Of a DNA stretch of 29,191 bases, positions 1 through 9,138 are shown piece after piece. Both the position numbers and the translations under genes were made by a program. Location: positions 14,660 through 43,850 of the forward strand of contig PBSN01000006.1 in the NCBI GenBank assembly GCA_002726235.1, in the 5' to 3' direction. This stretch comes from Nitrospiraceae bacterium (GTDB lineage: Bacteria > Nitrospirota > Nitrospiria > Nitrospirales > UBA2166). Every line of letters begins with the position of its first letter. The first letter of the stretch is position 1. Below the pieces are notes generated by a model, which worked only from the letters and a program-made list of their open reading frames with translations, was not told where the DNA came from and did not search any database.

Positions 1-1
1 C

Positions 2-325
2 GATATCATTCGGTCAGTCAAGCACGGCTTGTACGCTGTCTCGTTTGGAGGAGGACAGGTTGATATTACCAACGGCATGTTTGTGTTTTCCGCAAGCGAG
101 GCCTATCTGATTGAAGATGGAAAAGTCACGAAACCAGTGAAGGACGCAACACTCATCGGCAATGGACCCGAGGTCCTCACCAGAGTTTCGATGGTCGGAA
201 ACGATCTGCGCCTTGATGACGGGATTGGAACCTGTGGCAAAGATGGCCAATCCGTGCCTGTCGGCGTGGGATCGCCCACGATTAAAGTCGACGGCATGAC
301 CATCGGAGGGACAAATCAGGCATGA
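2..325 (+). CDS. tldD: TldD metalloprotease, C-terminal fragment (5' end outside window)
   Basis: The frame is open from base 2, so this is the last 107 codons of a gene that begins upstream of the window. The fragment carries the C-terminal domain typical of TldD: an [18 protein letters not shown] segment, then [17 protein letters not shown] and the closing [16 protein letters not shown]. TldD forms a heterodimer with PmbA/TldE. In characterised systems the pair is a cytoplasmic metalloprotease that trims peptides such as microcin B17 precursors and CcdA. The TldD metal-binding helix lies upstream and cannot be checked here. The stop codon overlaps the start of the next gene (ATGA), so the two are probably translationally coupled. 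The partner being next door makes the assignment secure. Confidence 0.93.
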   Translation, partial: DIIRSVKHGLYAVSFGGGQVDITNGMFVFSASEAYLIEDGKVTKPVKDATLIGNGPEVLTRVSMVGNDLRLDDGIGTCGKDGQSVPVGVGSPTIKVDGMTIGGTNQA

Positions 326-1665
326 AAACCATCGACCACAACCTCGCCGAAGAGATTTTAAAGAAAGCAAAGTCCTATGGTGCAACCGACGGCGACGTGG
401 TATTTGCCGAAGGAAATACTGCCACGGTCCGTGTTCGCCAAGCTGCCATTGAAACCCTATCCAAAGCACGAGAGAAGCGCTTGGGATTACGTATTTTCGT
501 CGGAAAGCGCTCGGCGGTAAGTTCAACATCTGACCTTTCGTCTGATGCGTTGGATCGTTTTATTCAGGATACGTGTGCCTTGGCTACAGCTGTAGTCGAA
601 GATCCGGATTCTGGACTACCCGCAGATGATACCTTGGCACAAGATCTTCCCAACCTCAGCATTCATGATGATTCGGAATGTACTATGGACGATCACATTG
701 ACCAGGCAGAGCGAGCTGAGGCAGTGATCTTTCCATTCGACACGCGCATTACCAACTCGGAAGGGGCGGAGTTTAATTCTGGAAAAGGACGGAGCCTCTA
801 TGCCAACAGCCGAGGTTTTTTCGGTGAATATACCAGTTCAAGCTATTCCCTCTCGGTTTCACCCATTGCCAGTGAGCATGGAAAAATGCAGAGGGATTCA
901 TGGTACACCGTCCATCGGATGATTGCAGGGCTTGAAGCTCCCGAAGCGGTGGGAACCGAAGCAGCTCGGCGTGCGATTCGTCGCCTAGGCGCGCGAAAAC
1001 TCCAGACACAATCCTCACCCATCGTGTTCGACCCCGAATCAGCAAGCTCCTTATTAGGGATATTGAGCGGAGCAGTGTCTGGCTCATCCCTCTACCGCGA
1101 CGCATCATACCTCAAAGACAAACTTGGAGAAAAAGTCGCGCCGGAATGGATGACCATTTACGATGATGGTCGCATGCCAGGGGGACTAGGATCTCGCCCC
1201 TATGATGGAGAGGGGTTACCAACACGTCGCACGACAGTCGTCGATAGAGGAGTCCTCAGCAGCTATCTTCTCGACACCTACTCTGCACGCAAGCTACAAC
1301 TCACATCAACCGGGAATGCCTCACGAGGCATTGGAAGTGGCCCAAGCGTCGGCGCCACTAACTTCTATGCAGTCGCCGGGGAGCATACCCCTGAGACGAT
1401 CATACGATCCATAAAACACGGCTTCTATGTCACCGATATGATGGGATTCGGAGTGAACATGGTCACGGGAGATTTTTCTCGCGGCGCAATCGGAATCTGG
1501 ATTGAAAATGGAGAATTGACGTACGCCGTCGATGAGGTCACTATTGCCGGGAATTTACGTGACATGTTTCTCAATATCGAAATGCTAGGCAACGACCTGA
1601 CCTTCCGTGGATCTGTATCCTGCCCCACCATGAAGATCAGTGAAATGATGATCGCTGGAGAATAG
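322..1665 (+). CDS. pmbA: PmbA/TldE-family protease subunit
   Basis: This 447-residue protein has the normal length and layout of PmbA/TldE, the non-metal partner of TldD. Family segments include [17 protein letters not shown] near residue 55, [18 protein letters not shown] near 160, and [20 protein letters not shown] near 315. The tail [22 protein letters not shown], followed by MLGNDL, mirrors the end of TldD. No HEXXH-like metal site is visible, as expected for the E subunit. The ATG overlaps the tldD stop by 4 nt. The pair probably processes ribosomally made peptides or clears misfolded ones in the cytoplasm; the substrate cannot be inferred here. The dienelactone hydrolase gene follows after 10 nt and is probably co-transcribed. 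Confidence 0.93.
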   Translation: MKTIDHNLAEEILKKAKSYGATDGDVVFAEGNTATVRVRQAAIETLSKAREKRLGLRIFVGKRSAVSSTSDLSSDALDRFIQDTCALATAVVEDPDSGLPADDTLAQDLPNLSIHDDSECTMDDHIDQAERAEAVIFPFDTRITNSEGAEFNSGKGRSLYANSRGFFGEYTSSSYSLSVSPIASEHGKMQRDSWYTVHRMIAGLEAPEAVGTEAARRAIRRLGARKLQTQSSPIVFDPESASSLLGILSGAVSGSSLYRDASYLKDKLGEKVAPEWMTIYDDGRMPGGLGSRPYDGEGLPTRRTTVVDRGVLSSYLLDTYSARKLQLTSTGNASRGIGSGPSVGATNFYAVAGEHTPETIIRSIKHGFYVTDMMGFGVNMVTGDFSRGAIGIWIENGELTYAVDEVTIAGNLRDMFLNIEMLGNDLTFRGSVSCPTMKISEMMIAGE

Positions 1666-1675
1666 GAGAGGGGGT

Positions 1676-2398
1676 ATGACGGAAAAATTCACAGCCCAAC
1701 AAGTGAAGGACTCCACCGTTCAATATCAAGGTGATGGCGTGACCATCACCGCCTATCTGGTGAAACCTCAAGGTGTGAGTAACGCTCCAAGCATCATTGT
1801 CATTCAAGAGTGGTGGGGACTGAACGACCATATCAAAGATATTGCGCGGCGTTTAGCAAGGTGTGGGTATATTGCCATTGCTCCAGATTTGTATTCTCGG
1901 CTCGGCAATCCCATCACGACCGATGCAGACGAAGCTGGGCGACTGATGACCGCATTACAACAAGAGGACGGGTTGAAAGACTTGAATGCGACTATCGCCT
2001 ATTTGAAAACTGTTCCGGAAGTCGATGCATCGCGAATCGGCACAATGGGCTTTTGCATGGGCGGTTCATATGCTCTTATCCTTCCCACCATCAATGCAAG
2101 CATCAAAGCAGCAGTGTCCTTCTACGGGCAAGTCCCCGACCCAGACACTCCACTTCAAAAGCTACACGCACCAGTTCTCTATATCTACGGAGAAGACGAC
2201 GGATGGATCACCCATGACCATGTCGATCGGCTTCGCGGAGCCCTCCACGCATATGGAAAAACTGGCGAGGCTAAAACCTATCCGAAAGCACCACACGCAT
2301 TCTTCAATGATACGAGACCCGATGTCTACAAGTCAGAAGAAGCTGCCGACGCGTGGAACCGCACGCTTGCCTTTTTCAGCCAGCATCTTGGGCACTAA
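1676..2398 (+). CDS. Dienelactone hydrolase family protein
   Basis: This 240-residue cytoplasmic alpha/beta hydrolase has the dienelactone hydrolase fold. The nucleophile motif GFCMGGSY places Cys at residue 127. The acidic residue lies in YGEDDGW (D174 or D175), and the catalytic His is in PHAFFND (H207). The N-terminal EWWGLNDHI segment (about 45-53) and APDLY (69-73) are also typical. Characterised members open dienelactones in chlorocatechol degradation, but most genomic members act on unknown esters or lactones, and no catechol pathway genes are nearby. The ATG follows a purine-rich ribosome site (ggagaggggg) and lies 10 nt after pmbA, so it is probably the last gene of the tldD-pmbA operon. 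Substrate is unknown. Confidence 0.9.
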   Translation: MTEKFTAQQVKDSTVQYQGDGVTITAYLVKPQGVSNAPSIIVIQEWWGLNDHIKDIARRLARCGYIAIAPDLYSRLGNPITTDADEAGRLMTALQQEDGLKDLNATIAYLKTVPEVDASRIGTMGFCMGGSYALILPTINASIKAAVSFYGQVPDPDTPLQKLHAPVLYIYGEDDGWITHDHVDRLRGALHAYGKTGEAKTYPKAPHAFFNDTRPDVYKSEEAADAWNRTLAFFSQHLGH

Positions 2399-2843
2399 AC
2401 ACCCCACCCAAGCAAGGTGGCTTCTACCGTATCATGAGGCAATCAGTCGAACTCGCGAACGCCGAAAACCAAGCCGTTGAATACGCTCTGAGTGAGCCAA
2501 CAAATACCCGCTTTCTAGCAGATACTCACACAGCCCGCCAGATTCGTCCTCATGTTGCTCCAAGGCTCAGCGAACAAGCGTACGATTCGCCTCCTCGCCT
2601 GCTGTGGTCTTACTGAACGGCCTGTTGCACTATCCTGCATGAGGACATGAGAATAGACCGCAAGCTCCCTTCTAACCAAAAACGCTTTTCAAAAGTCGGC
2701 ACGAGGTCTTGTATTTCCTCCACACGCTCACATAGAGTATGTATATGTAAGGGCAGGCGTACTGTGTTCGAACGCAGATAAACGTATGGCGTCTCACCTC
2801 AGAACAGACGTCTCAAAGGCACACTGCTCGACAATGGCTGACA
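2399..2843. other. Intergenic region with a degenerate repeat, no gene seen
   Basis: These 445 bases separate the hydrolase gene from the PH-domain gene. Short open frames exist but none has a convincing ribosome site or protein-like sequence. A small CCACC/GGTGG inverted repeat (2404-2420) follows the hydrolase stop; it lacks a good T-run, so it is at best a weak terminator. A copy of a degenerate intergenic repeat lies at 2580-2638. I see no clear promoter, although an AT-rich stretch near 2735-2748 could hold one for the downstream gene. Confidence 0.5.
2580..2638. repeat. Degenerate intergenic repeat, copy 1
   Basis: This stretch shares a common order of blocks with 3591-3651: GTACG, then CG, TCCTCG, TGCTG, a CTG.AC.GC block, and finally AC..T.CTGC. 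Similarity over about 60 bases is well above chance by eye but was not scored. Two further relatives lie at 15592-15648 and 22019-22080. All copies are outside genes. Confidence 0.5.
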
Positions 2844-3533
2844 ATGCATTGCGAAAAATGTAAGACCACGGTTCCTCTGAAATCGCGATTTTGTCTAGAG
2901 TGTGGACATAAACTTTCTAGACTTCCACACACAACTCCTTTAACCGTTTCATCAGTTCCAACGCTTTGGGCAGGACGCCCCGCGATCCGCTCATTCGAAG
3001 GAACATTCTTTCTCGCAATTTCCCTTCTCCTCTCTGGACCCACCATGTATGGGTTAGCCCACGTTGCCCCGTTTTCAGGATGGATTGGCAAGATCCAAAC
3101 CTATATCGACCCCGTGTGGAGTACTGTTGCGGATATATTGCGTCTCACCGAGCGTATTCCACATATCTCGCTGATTACAATTCTCGCCACCTTACTTTTC
3201 ATCCTGTCATGTGCATTGTTCGTTAAGGCGTGGGTGTGGTCTCAGCAAATACGGTATCGCCTCACACCGGAATATCTGATCGTTATGCATGGATTTCTCA
3301 CGAGAACCCAAAAGCAACTCTTCATCGTAACCATCATAGAGATGACATTAAAACGGTCGTTTCTCGATCGTCTCGTCGGCGTTGGAACGATTGATATAGA
3401 CACCTCAGATCCTTCATTTGAACATGTCTCTGTCCAAGGGATTTCGTCTCCCACCAATGTCCTTGATACCTTCTACCGCGTCTGGCAGGATGCAATAACT
3501 CAATCGTCATCGACGACTCCGGACGAAGAATGA
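2844..3533 (+). CDS. Zinc-ribbon and PH-like (DUF304/bPH2) membrane protein
   Basis: The 229-residue product starts with a zinc ribbon: Cys at 3, 6, 17 and 20 (CEKC and CLECGHK). Two hydrophobic helices follow (about 55-75 and 105-133), then a C-terminal bacterial PH-like domain of the YdbS/DUF304 type. That domain is recognised by YRLTPEYLIVMHGFL, the LFIVTIIEMTLKRSFLDRLVGVG helix-strand segment, and IDIDTSDPS. Proteins of this type sit in the inner membrane with the ribbon and PH-like domain in the cytoplasm; their function is mostly unknown. No strong ribosome site precedes the ATG, so the start rests on the Cys-rich N-terminus beginning right after it. Degenerate repeats lie on both sides of the gene. 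Confidence 0.75.
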   Translation: MHCEKCKTTVPLKSRFCLECGHKLSRLPHTTPLTVSSVPTLWAGRPAIRSFEGTFFLAISLLLSGPTMYGLAHVAPFSGWIGKIQTYIDPVWSTVADILRLTERIPHISLITILATLLFILSCALFVKAWVWSQQIRYRLTPEYLIVMHGFLTRTQKQLFIVTIIEMTLKRSFLDRLVGVGTIDIDTSDPSFEHVSVQGISSPTNVLDTFYRVWQDAITQSSSTTPDEE

Positions 3534-3590
3534 TGCTGAAATAGTCCACCAGTAGCGTTCTCACTTCACACCAGAGCTCAACAGGCAAGA

Positions 3591-3651
3591 GTACGTATTT
3601 CGCTTCCTCGTTTGCTGCAACCTCCCTGGACAGCTAGTTTCGACATTCTGC
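3591..3651. repeat. Degenerate intergenic repeat, copy 2
   Basis: This copy aligns with 2580-2638 in block order: GTACG, TTCCTCG, TGCTG, CTGGACAGC and ACATTCTGC. It sits between the PH-domain gene and the 3' end of the convergent uracil-DNA glycosylase gene. Function is unknown. It may be a REP- or MITE-like element or part of a bidirectional terminator region. Confidence 0.5.
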
Positions 3652-3722
3652 TCAACCCATCGCGCGCACTGGCAACAACGATTGGTGATGGGGGTAGTCC
3701 TAATGACCAATGCTCGAACGCA

Positions 3723-4412
3723 TTATGTGCTTCCAAGTAGTGACCGCGCAGTGGCGAAGACGTCATTGAACATGGAATATGTGAGTTTTCCCGTCTGGGT
3801 GTTCTGCTGAGACGGATGGTAAGACGACATGAGCGTGACACCCCACGACAACCTGACGACCACACCGTGCGAAAATTGTGGTTTGGGAGACGGGACAGAA
3901 CGGCCCACAGCCTGACAGGCTTTGAGGTAATGATCGAAGGCAAATTTTCCAAGCACAACGACCACACGTACAGACCGGAGCAATGCAATTTCCTCAATGA
4001 GGTAGGGTCGGCACAACGCAAACTCTTCTGGCAACGGCTTGTTTCCCGGCGGCGCACAACGGACAACTGCCGTAATGTAGCAATTCGTCAGATGCAGACC
4101 ATCATTTTTTCTGACGGATACGGCCTGGGTACAAAACGCATTGTCATACAAAACCTGATAGAGCAACTCCCCACTTCGATCTCCCGTAAATGCCCGACCA
4201 GTCCGATTTGATCCGTGTGCGCCTGGGGCCAAGCCCACAATCAAGAGTTGCGCCTGCGGATCACCAAACCCATGCACTGGCTTTCCCCAATACGATTCAT
4301 GTAGAAAACGACGAACTTTTGTCGCCGCGACGGTCTCCCTGTGAGCGACAAGACGAGGACATCTCCGACAGGAAATGACAGCCTTACGAAGTTGAACGGC
4401 CCGCTTCAACAT
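3723..4412 (-). CDS. Uracil-DNA glycosylase, family 5 (UdgB type, Fe-S)
   Basis: This 229-residue enzyme removes uracil, and in characterised relatives also hypoxanthine, from damaged DNA to start base excision repair. Motif 1 is GLAPGAHGSNRTGRAFTGD (about 60-78). It has Ala rather than the catalytic Glu or Asp of other families, as expected for family 5. Motif 2 is HPSQQNTQTGKLT (199-211). Four cysteines at 15, 18, 119 and 134 (CRRC, RCAPPG, LCRPY) match the 4Fe-4S ligands. It lies 81 nt downstream of the ABC permease on the same strand and may be read with it, though no function links them. The ribosome site before the ATG is weak. Confidence 0.9.
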   Translation of the reverse strand: MLKRAVQLRKAVISCRRCPRLVAHRETVAATKVRRFLHESYWGKPVHGFGDPQAQLLIVGLAPGAHGSNRTGRAFTGDRSGELLYQVLYDNAFCTQAVSVRKNDGLHLTNCYITAVVRCAPPGNKPLPEEFALCRPYLIEEIALLRSVRVVVVLGKFAFDHYLKACQAVGRSVPSPKPQFSHGVVVRLSWGVTLMSSYHPSQQNTQTGKLTYSMFNDVFATARSLLGST

Positions 4413-4493
4413 CTTGTTAGATGAATATTACGAGACGTAGGTCTGAATCGTCGACTTCGCCGAGGTAGGGGTACGTCTGAAAACGCGGATGGG

Positions 4494-5267
4494 CTATCCC
4501 ATGTTCCGCTTGAACACGCCAACGCTTCCATACAAACACAGCGCGTCAAATACGATCATGACAAGAACGACTTTGACGAGCGGCACGATAGCCCATCCAA
4601 CCAAAATGAGGCTTCGAATGGCCTCAACCGCATACGTCATGGGATTGAAATGCGCGAGAAATGCCATCCAGGCGGGCATGGCTGAAAATGGCACGAGCGC
4701 CGTACTCAAAAATATAGCTGGCAAGGAGAGAAATCCAAGCGCGGAAAAGAAATCGCCATGTGATTTGACGGCAAAAGCCATAGCCATGGAAATAGCCGTA
4801 AGGCCAACGCCAAATAAAAGTCCGATCAGAACTGCTCCAATCACACCGCCAAACCCAGTGACAGGATGCACGCCAAACAAATACGCAACCAACAAGATGA
4901 ACAACACTTGCAACGACGTAATACCCATGACGAAAATGAATCGACTTATAATGATAGAGGACCGTGCGATCGGAGTCGTCAACATACGCTCCAAGAACCC
5001 GTTTTCCTTATCAAAGAGCAGGTCAACCCCTCCGGCAAGCCCATTGTTAAGAACCGTCATCACCACCACGCCAGCGGCGAGGAAACTCATGTAGTTGGGC
5101 GCTTGAATATCTTGAATTTCCGTGGCTCGCTGAAATAAACTTCCAAATAAAATCAGCCAAAATAGCATGGGCTGCGCCAAGGTAAACAACAAACTAAACC
5201 GCTCACGGCTTAACCGTTTGATCCACCTCATCGTTAACGCCCAAATTTCCTGAATGTAGTTGTTCAT
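4494..5267 (-). CDS. ABC-2 type transporter permease
   Basis: The 257-residue protein has about six membrane-spanning segments. A cytoplasmic N-terminus leads into the first helix (LLFTLAQPMLFWLILFGSLF). The ABC-2 core segment MLTTPIARSSIIISRF precedes helix 3, and a helix ending in FLSTALVPFSAMPAW is followed by AHFNPMTYAVEAIRSL. These are hallmarks of DrrB/NodJ-like exporter permeases. Its start overlaps the stop of the ATPase gene upstream (ATGA), so the two form a coupled exporter. The substrate is unknown; relatives export lipids, polysaccharides, drugs or proteins. In Gram-negative bacteria such pairs often work with periplasmic partners, none of which is visible here. Confidence 0.9.
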   Translation of the reverse strand: MNNYIQEIWALTMRWIKRLSRERFSLLFTLAQPMLFWLILFGSLFQRATEIQDIQAPNYMSFLAAGVVVMTVLNNGLAGGVDLLFDKENGFLERMLTTPIARSSIIISRFIFVMGITSLQVLFILLVAYLFGVHPVTGFGGVIGAVLIGLLFGVGLTAISMAMAFAVKSHGDFFSALGFLSLPAIFLSTALVPFSAMPAWMAFLAHFNPMTYAVEAIRSLILVGWAIVPLVKVVLVMIVFDALCLYGSVGVFKRNMG

Positions 5268-6256
5268 TCGTTCTCGTGCGCTGTATCGCTGTGCATCCGG
5301 TGTCCAGTATGAGCAACAAACACATCATCAAGGCATGGCCGGTGATAATCGATAGATTCGACGCGATGGCCTACGGTCATCACCGACTGGAGAACTGGTG
5401 AAAGCGCCCTCTCAGGAGTCTCAATGAAAATTTGGAGACATGTACCATTCGCATTCACTTTACGAACATCTGGCAACGCCTTCAAAGCGGTCGTCAGCTC
5501 ATCCAGCGAGCGCTCATGTTCTCCAATGGTCACTGAAATCAAGGCGCCGCCAAGATTGGCCTTCAGCTCTGCAGGTGCCCCAATCACACGAATACGCCCT
5601 CCATCCATCACCGCAATGCGATCACAAAGCTGGTCGGCTTCATCGAGATAATTGGTGGTCATGACAACAGTGATGCCGCGTTTTTTGAGGTCTCGAACGT
5701 GCTCCCAAATACGAAAACGGCTCTCAACATCCAAGCCCAGTGTAGGCTCATCGAGAAAGAGAACCTTCGGGTTTGGAATGAGGCCACACGCGATGTCAAG
5801 TTTACGCTTCATACCACCGGAGTAATTCCTCGCCGGATGATCCGCCTGCTCTTCAAGGTTCACCAGCTTCAGAATTTCGTCAATACGTCGATCAGTATCA
5901 TGTTTGGGCAAGTGGTAGAGGGAACTCAGCAGCAACAGATGCTCACGGCCAGTCAAAAATCGGTCGATCGCCCTTTCTTGTGGCACATAGCCGATCATCT
6001 GGCGAACGGTCGTCGGATCGTCTACGATATCATGTCCGTGAATCTTGGCCGTGCCAGAGGTGGGCTTCAGAATGGTGATGAGAATCCGAGTGGTGGTGGT
6101 TTTTCCAGCCCCATTTGGCCCGAGCAAACCAAAGATTTCCCCAGCCTTGATCTGAAAGGAGATGTCAGATATGGCATCGACCTTATCATACCGTTTGGTA
6201 AGCCCAACCACCTCAATCGCGGTAGACCCATCAGGAACCTGTTGCGTCACACACAC
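5264..6256 (-). CDS. ABC transporter ATP-binding protein (DrrA-like)
   Basis: This 330-residue ATPase energises the neighbouring ABC-2 permease. All core motifs are visible: Walker A GPNGAGKTT (46-54), Q-loop YVPQE (Q93), signature YSGGMKRK (145-152), Walker B VLFLDEPT (165-172, catalytic E170) and D-loop LGLD. The H-switch position reads TTNYLDEAD, with Asn202 where His is usual; some DrrA-type ATPases also deviate here. After residue 235 a DrrA-like C-terminal domain follows. The reading frame begins with GTG just inside a CACACA-rich tract and the ribosome site is weak, so the true start may be a few codons downstream. It is divergent from the sthA-like gene across 160 bp. Confidence 0.9.
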   Translation of the reverse strand: MCVTQQVPDGSTAIEVVGLTKRYDKVDAISDISFQIKAGEIFGLLGPNGAGKTTTTRILITILKPTSGTAKIHGHDIVDDPTTVRQMIGYVPQERAIDRFLTGREHLLLLSSLYHLPKHDTDRRIDEILKLVNLEEQADHPARNYSGGMKRKLDIACGLIPNPKVLFLDEPTLGLDVESRFRIWEHVRDLKKRGITVVMTTNYLDEADQLCDRIAVMDGGRIRVIGAPAELKANLGGALISVTIGEHERSLDELTTALKALPDVRKVNANGTCLQIFIETPERALSPVLQSVMTVGHRVESIDYHRPCLDDVFVAHTGHRMHSDTAHENE

Positions 6257-6416
6257 ACCATATGTCTTACGATAGGGTTACAAAAGATGCACGAAATCCG
6301 GCTGCACCTTAGCGGAAGGTATCAGATATTGTCAATTGCAGGTGTTGTAGGTTTGCTTTAGACTCGACCGAGTTGCGAATGTACAAAATACCTTCCCACA
6401 TTACGAGGTAACTCAC

Positions 6417-7835
6417 GTGGCCCATTACGATCTTATCGTCATCGGATCAGGCCCAGGCGGACAAAAGGCAGCTGTTCAAGCGGCAAAACTGCGCAAGCAT
6501 GTACTGATCATAGAGCGCACCTCGGTTTCGGTCGGTGGTATCTGCACCCATACCGGCACCATCCCCAGCAAAGCCATGCGGGAAGCCATACTCTATCTCT
6601 CAGGATTTCGGCTTCGCGGAATCTACGGCAAGAGCTATCGCGTCAAACAACACATCACCATGAAAGACCTCCTCTTTCGCGGCAAACAAGTGATCCGGAA
6701 AGAAATTCACGTCATTCAGGATCAAATGTCCAGAAACCACGTGGAACTCATGTTCGGCCTCGCAACCTTCGTATCCCCCCATCGCATCAAAGTGAGTTCC
6801 GCCGATGAACTCCATGAACATACCGCCGGTACGTTTATAATCGCGACAGGATCGACACCGGCACGTCCCTCAGATATCCCGTTTGACGACACGACCATTA
6901 TCGATAGTGATGGTCTCCTACACATAGAGAGAATTCCCACGGCCATGATGATTGTCGGTGCCGGTGTCATTGGATGCGAGTACGCCTGCATGCTCGCTGC
7001 GCTCGGGGTCAAAGTGACGCTAGTCGATGCCCGACCAAGATTACTAGATTTTATTGACGCCGAAATTATCGAAGCACTCCAGTATCAGATGCGCCAAATG
7101 CGGATTTCACTCCGGCTTGGCGAGGCCGTCGATCGCGTTGAACGAGATGCGGATGGGACGATCATTGCTCATTTAAAAAGTGGCAAGCAAATCGCTTCCC
7201 CATTCCTTCTCTACTCTGTCGGAAGATTAGGTGCAACGGCAGAACTCAATTTGCCGCACATCGGCATCAAACCCGATGCCCGAGGACGATTGAAAGTGAA
7301 TGCCCATTACCAAACCACCCTTCCACATATCTATGCCGTTGGCGACGTGATCGGATTTCCAAGCCTCGCCTCCACATCCATGGAGCAAGGGCGTCTCGCG
7401 TCATGTTACGCCTTTAACGAGAAAGCAAATGCTATTCCGGAACAGCTCCTTCCACACGGCATCTATACGATCCCGGAAATCTCGGTGATCGGGCCAACCG
7501 AGGAGCAACTGACGAGAGACGAGGTCCCCTATGAAATCGGCGTGGCGAGGTATCGCGAAATTGCTCGCGGGCAAATTATGGGTAACGAAGAGGGCATGCT
7601 GAAATTGGTGTTTCACCTCAATACCCGCAAACTGCTTGCCGTATACGTCATCGGTGAGGGAGCAACCGAGTTAATTCATATCGGCCAAGCCATGATGGCG
7701 TTTGAGGGAACGATAGACGCGTTGGTCACAACTGTGTTCAACTACCCTACGTTAGCCGAATGCTATAAAGTCGCGGCATTGGATGGAATAAATCGGTTGC
7801 CTAACCACCTGAAATGCACGACAGAGCCAACCTAA
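6417..7835 (+). CDS. sthA: Soluble pyridine nucleotide transhydrogenase-like flavoprotein (SthA type)
   Basis: The 472-residue protein belongs to the two-dinucleotide-binding flavoprotein family. The FAD site is GSGPGGQKAA (10-19), and a second Rossmann motif GAGVIGCEYACMLAALG lies near 180. FAD is closed by YAVGDVIGFPSLAS near 305. At the usual redox disulfide it has VGGICTHTGTIPSK, with only one Cys (C43) and Thr in place of the second. The C-terminus has FNYPTLAECYKVAALDG rather than the His-Glu pair of lipoamide dehydrogenases. Both features match SthA, which moves hydride between NADPH and NAD+. Start is GTG with a gagg ribosome site about 9 nt upstream. The next gene starts inside its last 22 nt. 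Confidence 0.87.
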   Translation: MAHYDLIVIGSGPGGQKAAVQAAKLRKHVLIIERTSVSVGGICTHTGTIPSKAMREAILYLSGFRLRGIYGKSYRVKQHITMKDLLFRGKQVIRKEIHVIQDQMSRNHVELMFGLATFVSPHRIKVSSADELHEHTAGTFIIATGSTPARPSDIPFDDTTIIDSDGLLHIERIPTAMMIVGAGVIGCEYACMLAALGVKVTLVDARPRLLDFIDAEIIEALQYQMRQMRISLRLGEAVDRVERDADGTIIAHLKSGKQIASPFLLYSVGRLGATAELNLPHIGIKPDARGRLKVNAHYQTTLPHIYAVGDVIGFPSLASTSMEQGRLASCYAFNEKANAIPEQLLPHGIYTIPEISVIGPTEEQLTRDEVPYEIGVARYREIARGQIMGNEEGMLKLVFHLNTRKLLAVYVIGEGATELIHIGQAMMAFEGTIDALVTTVFNYPTLAECYKVAALDGINRLPNHLKCTTEPT

Positions 7836-9130
7836 TAACCGTTGTTTTCGTCTTTACGATCCTGATCTCGACAGGGTGTGGAAACAGTAATAGCGGCCCC
7901 GCTCTTACAACATCCGACGTAAACGCCATTCCAACCAGTGCGCTAGCAGACGCGGCACAGGCAAGTTCTGGCCTGACGAAAACAGTGGAATCCGTGTTGA
8001 ACCAACTTCGCGGGGTCTACCTCTTTCCCGACGCTATCCCTGAAAATACAAGCGAGTTTGAAACAGTCGAAATGCTCCTTGCTTCCCTTGATGATCCATT
8101 CAGCAAGGTGATTGATGAGTTCTCCGATACCATCGATACGTTCTTCGGCGAGTTCCGCGGAATCGGCGTGCAAATTCAGCAAATCGACGACATTACCTTC
8201 TTTCCAGTGGTGTTTCCAACACAACCGGCTGCAGTCGCCGGCGTTCGAGCTAATGACATCCTTCTTGGGATTGATAGCGAATGGGTTGAAGGGAAAACCA
8301 TCCCTGAGATCGTAGAAATGCTTCAACGCGACATCGAAGAACCCGTCCACCTCCGCATACAACGAGATGATGAGATAGTCACTCTCTCCCCAATTTTCAG
8401 CGAATTCCAACGAAGTTCCGTATTCACCACCGCAATCACGGAGCAGATTGCGTATGTTGGGGTCTTTACCTTCTTGCAGCGCAGTTCCCATCCCGAGGGA
8501 ACAGACGGGGAAATCAGCGATTTTCTGATCAGAGACTCCTCACCCGTCATCATCATGGATTTTCGGGATAACCTTGGAGGCACCCTGGAAGACTCTATTC
8601 AAACTGCAGATCTCTTCGTGGAAAGTGGAACGCTCATTGAACTTTTTGACCTCGACCACACCGATAGACGATCTGCAATACCGGGCGACCCCGGTGAGGG
8701 ACGTACCGTTGTGCTACTGCAAAACGGACACTCCGCAAGTGCATCAGAAATCGTTATCGCGAGCCTCCGAGACAACCTCAGCTCCCACATCATTGGCACG
8801 CGATCATTTGGGAAAGCCGTATCCCAAAGTTTCTTTCGCTTTACCGATGATCCGGGAGGACTGCAGCTCGTCACTGGTGGAATTCGCAGTCCCAGCGGTG
8901 AAAGCTATAACGAGATTGGCATTGAGCCAGACCAAGTCGTAGCATTTGTTCTTGATCCCGAGAGCTTCAGTGACTCCCAACTCGATGCCGCAATTGCCTT
9001 TGCAATGACGCTCCTTGATCTTAATCCTGATGAACCAATCCAGCCATCTGCACTTGAACAAATCAAAGCCTTCCGCCAAACTCTCGACACCGGAGGCTCA
9101 CCCATCCTCCTAGACTATATCGAACAGTAA
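7814..9130 (+). CDS. S41 family C-terminal processing peptidase, probable lipoprotein
   Basis: The 438-residue protein has a hydrophobic N-terminus ending in a probable lipoprotein site (LISTGC, C22). The -3 residue is Ser rather than Leu, so lipidation is likely but not certain. A PDZ domain spans about 112-195 (FRGIGVQI, then AGVRANDILLGID). The S41 catalytic domain follows, with FRDNLGG at 250-256, NGHSASASE holding S309, and GTRSFGKAVSQ holding K334. The 25-residue spacing of this Ser-Lys pair matches CtpA/Tsp. It probably trims C-termini of envelope proteins in the periplasm. The start lies within the end of the sthA-like gene, indicating coupling, and the polymerase IV gene follows after 8 nt. 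Confidence 0.88.
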   Translation: MHDRANLITVVFVFTILISTGCGNSNSGPALTTSDVNAIPTSALADAAQASSGLTKTVESVLNQLRGVYLFPDAIPENTSEFETVEMLLASLDDPFSKVIDEFSDTIDTFFGEFRGIGVQIQQIDDITFFPVVFPTQPAAVAGVRANDILLGIDSEWVEGKTIPEIVEMLQRDIEEPVHLRIQRDDEIVTLSPIFSEFQRSSVFTTAITEQIAYVGVFTFLQRSSHPEGTDGEISDFLIRDSSPVIIMDFRDNLGGTLEDSIQTADLFVESGTLIELFDLDHTDRRSAIPGDPGEGRTVVLLQNGHSASASEIVIASLRDNLSSHIIGTRSFGKAVSQSFFRFTDDPGGLQLVTGGIRSPSGESYNEIGIEPDQVVAFVLDPESFSDSQLDAAIAFAMTLLDLNPDEPIQPSALEQIKAFRQTLDTGGSPILLDYIEQ

Positions 9131-9138
9131 GCGCTCTA

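Noticed and set aside
3578-4211. Overlapping frames on both strands across the glycosylase gene
   Set aside because: Only the minus-strand 3723-4412 frame has family motifs; the others are shadows.
4489-5094. 201-codon plus-strand frame
   Set aside because: It lies opposite the ABC permease gene and has low-complexity Thr/Asn/Pro composition, as expected of an antisense shadow.
5699-6361. 220-codon plus-strand frame
   Set aside because: It is antisense to the ABC ATPase, which has every core motif; the plus-strand translation shows no domain.
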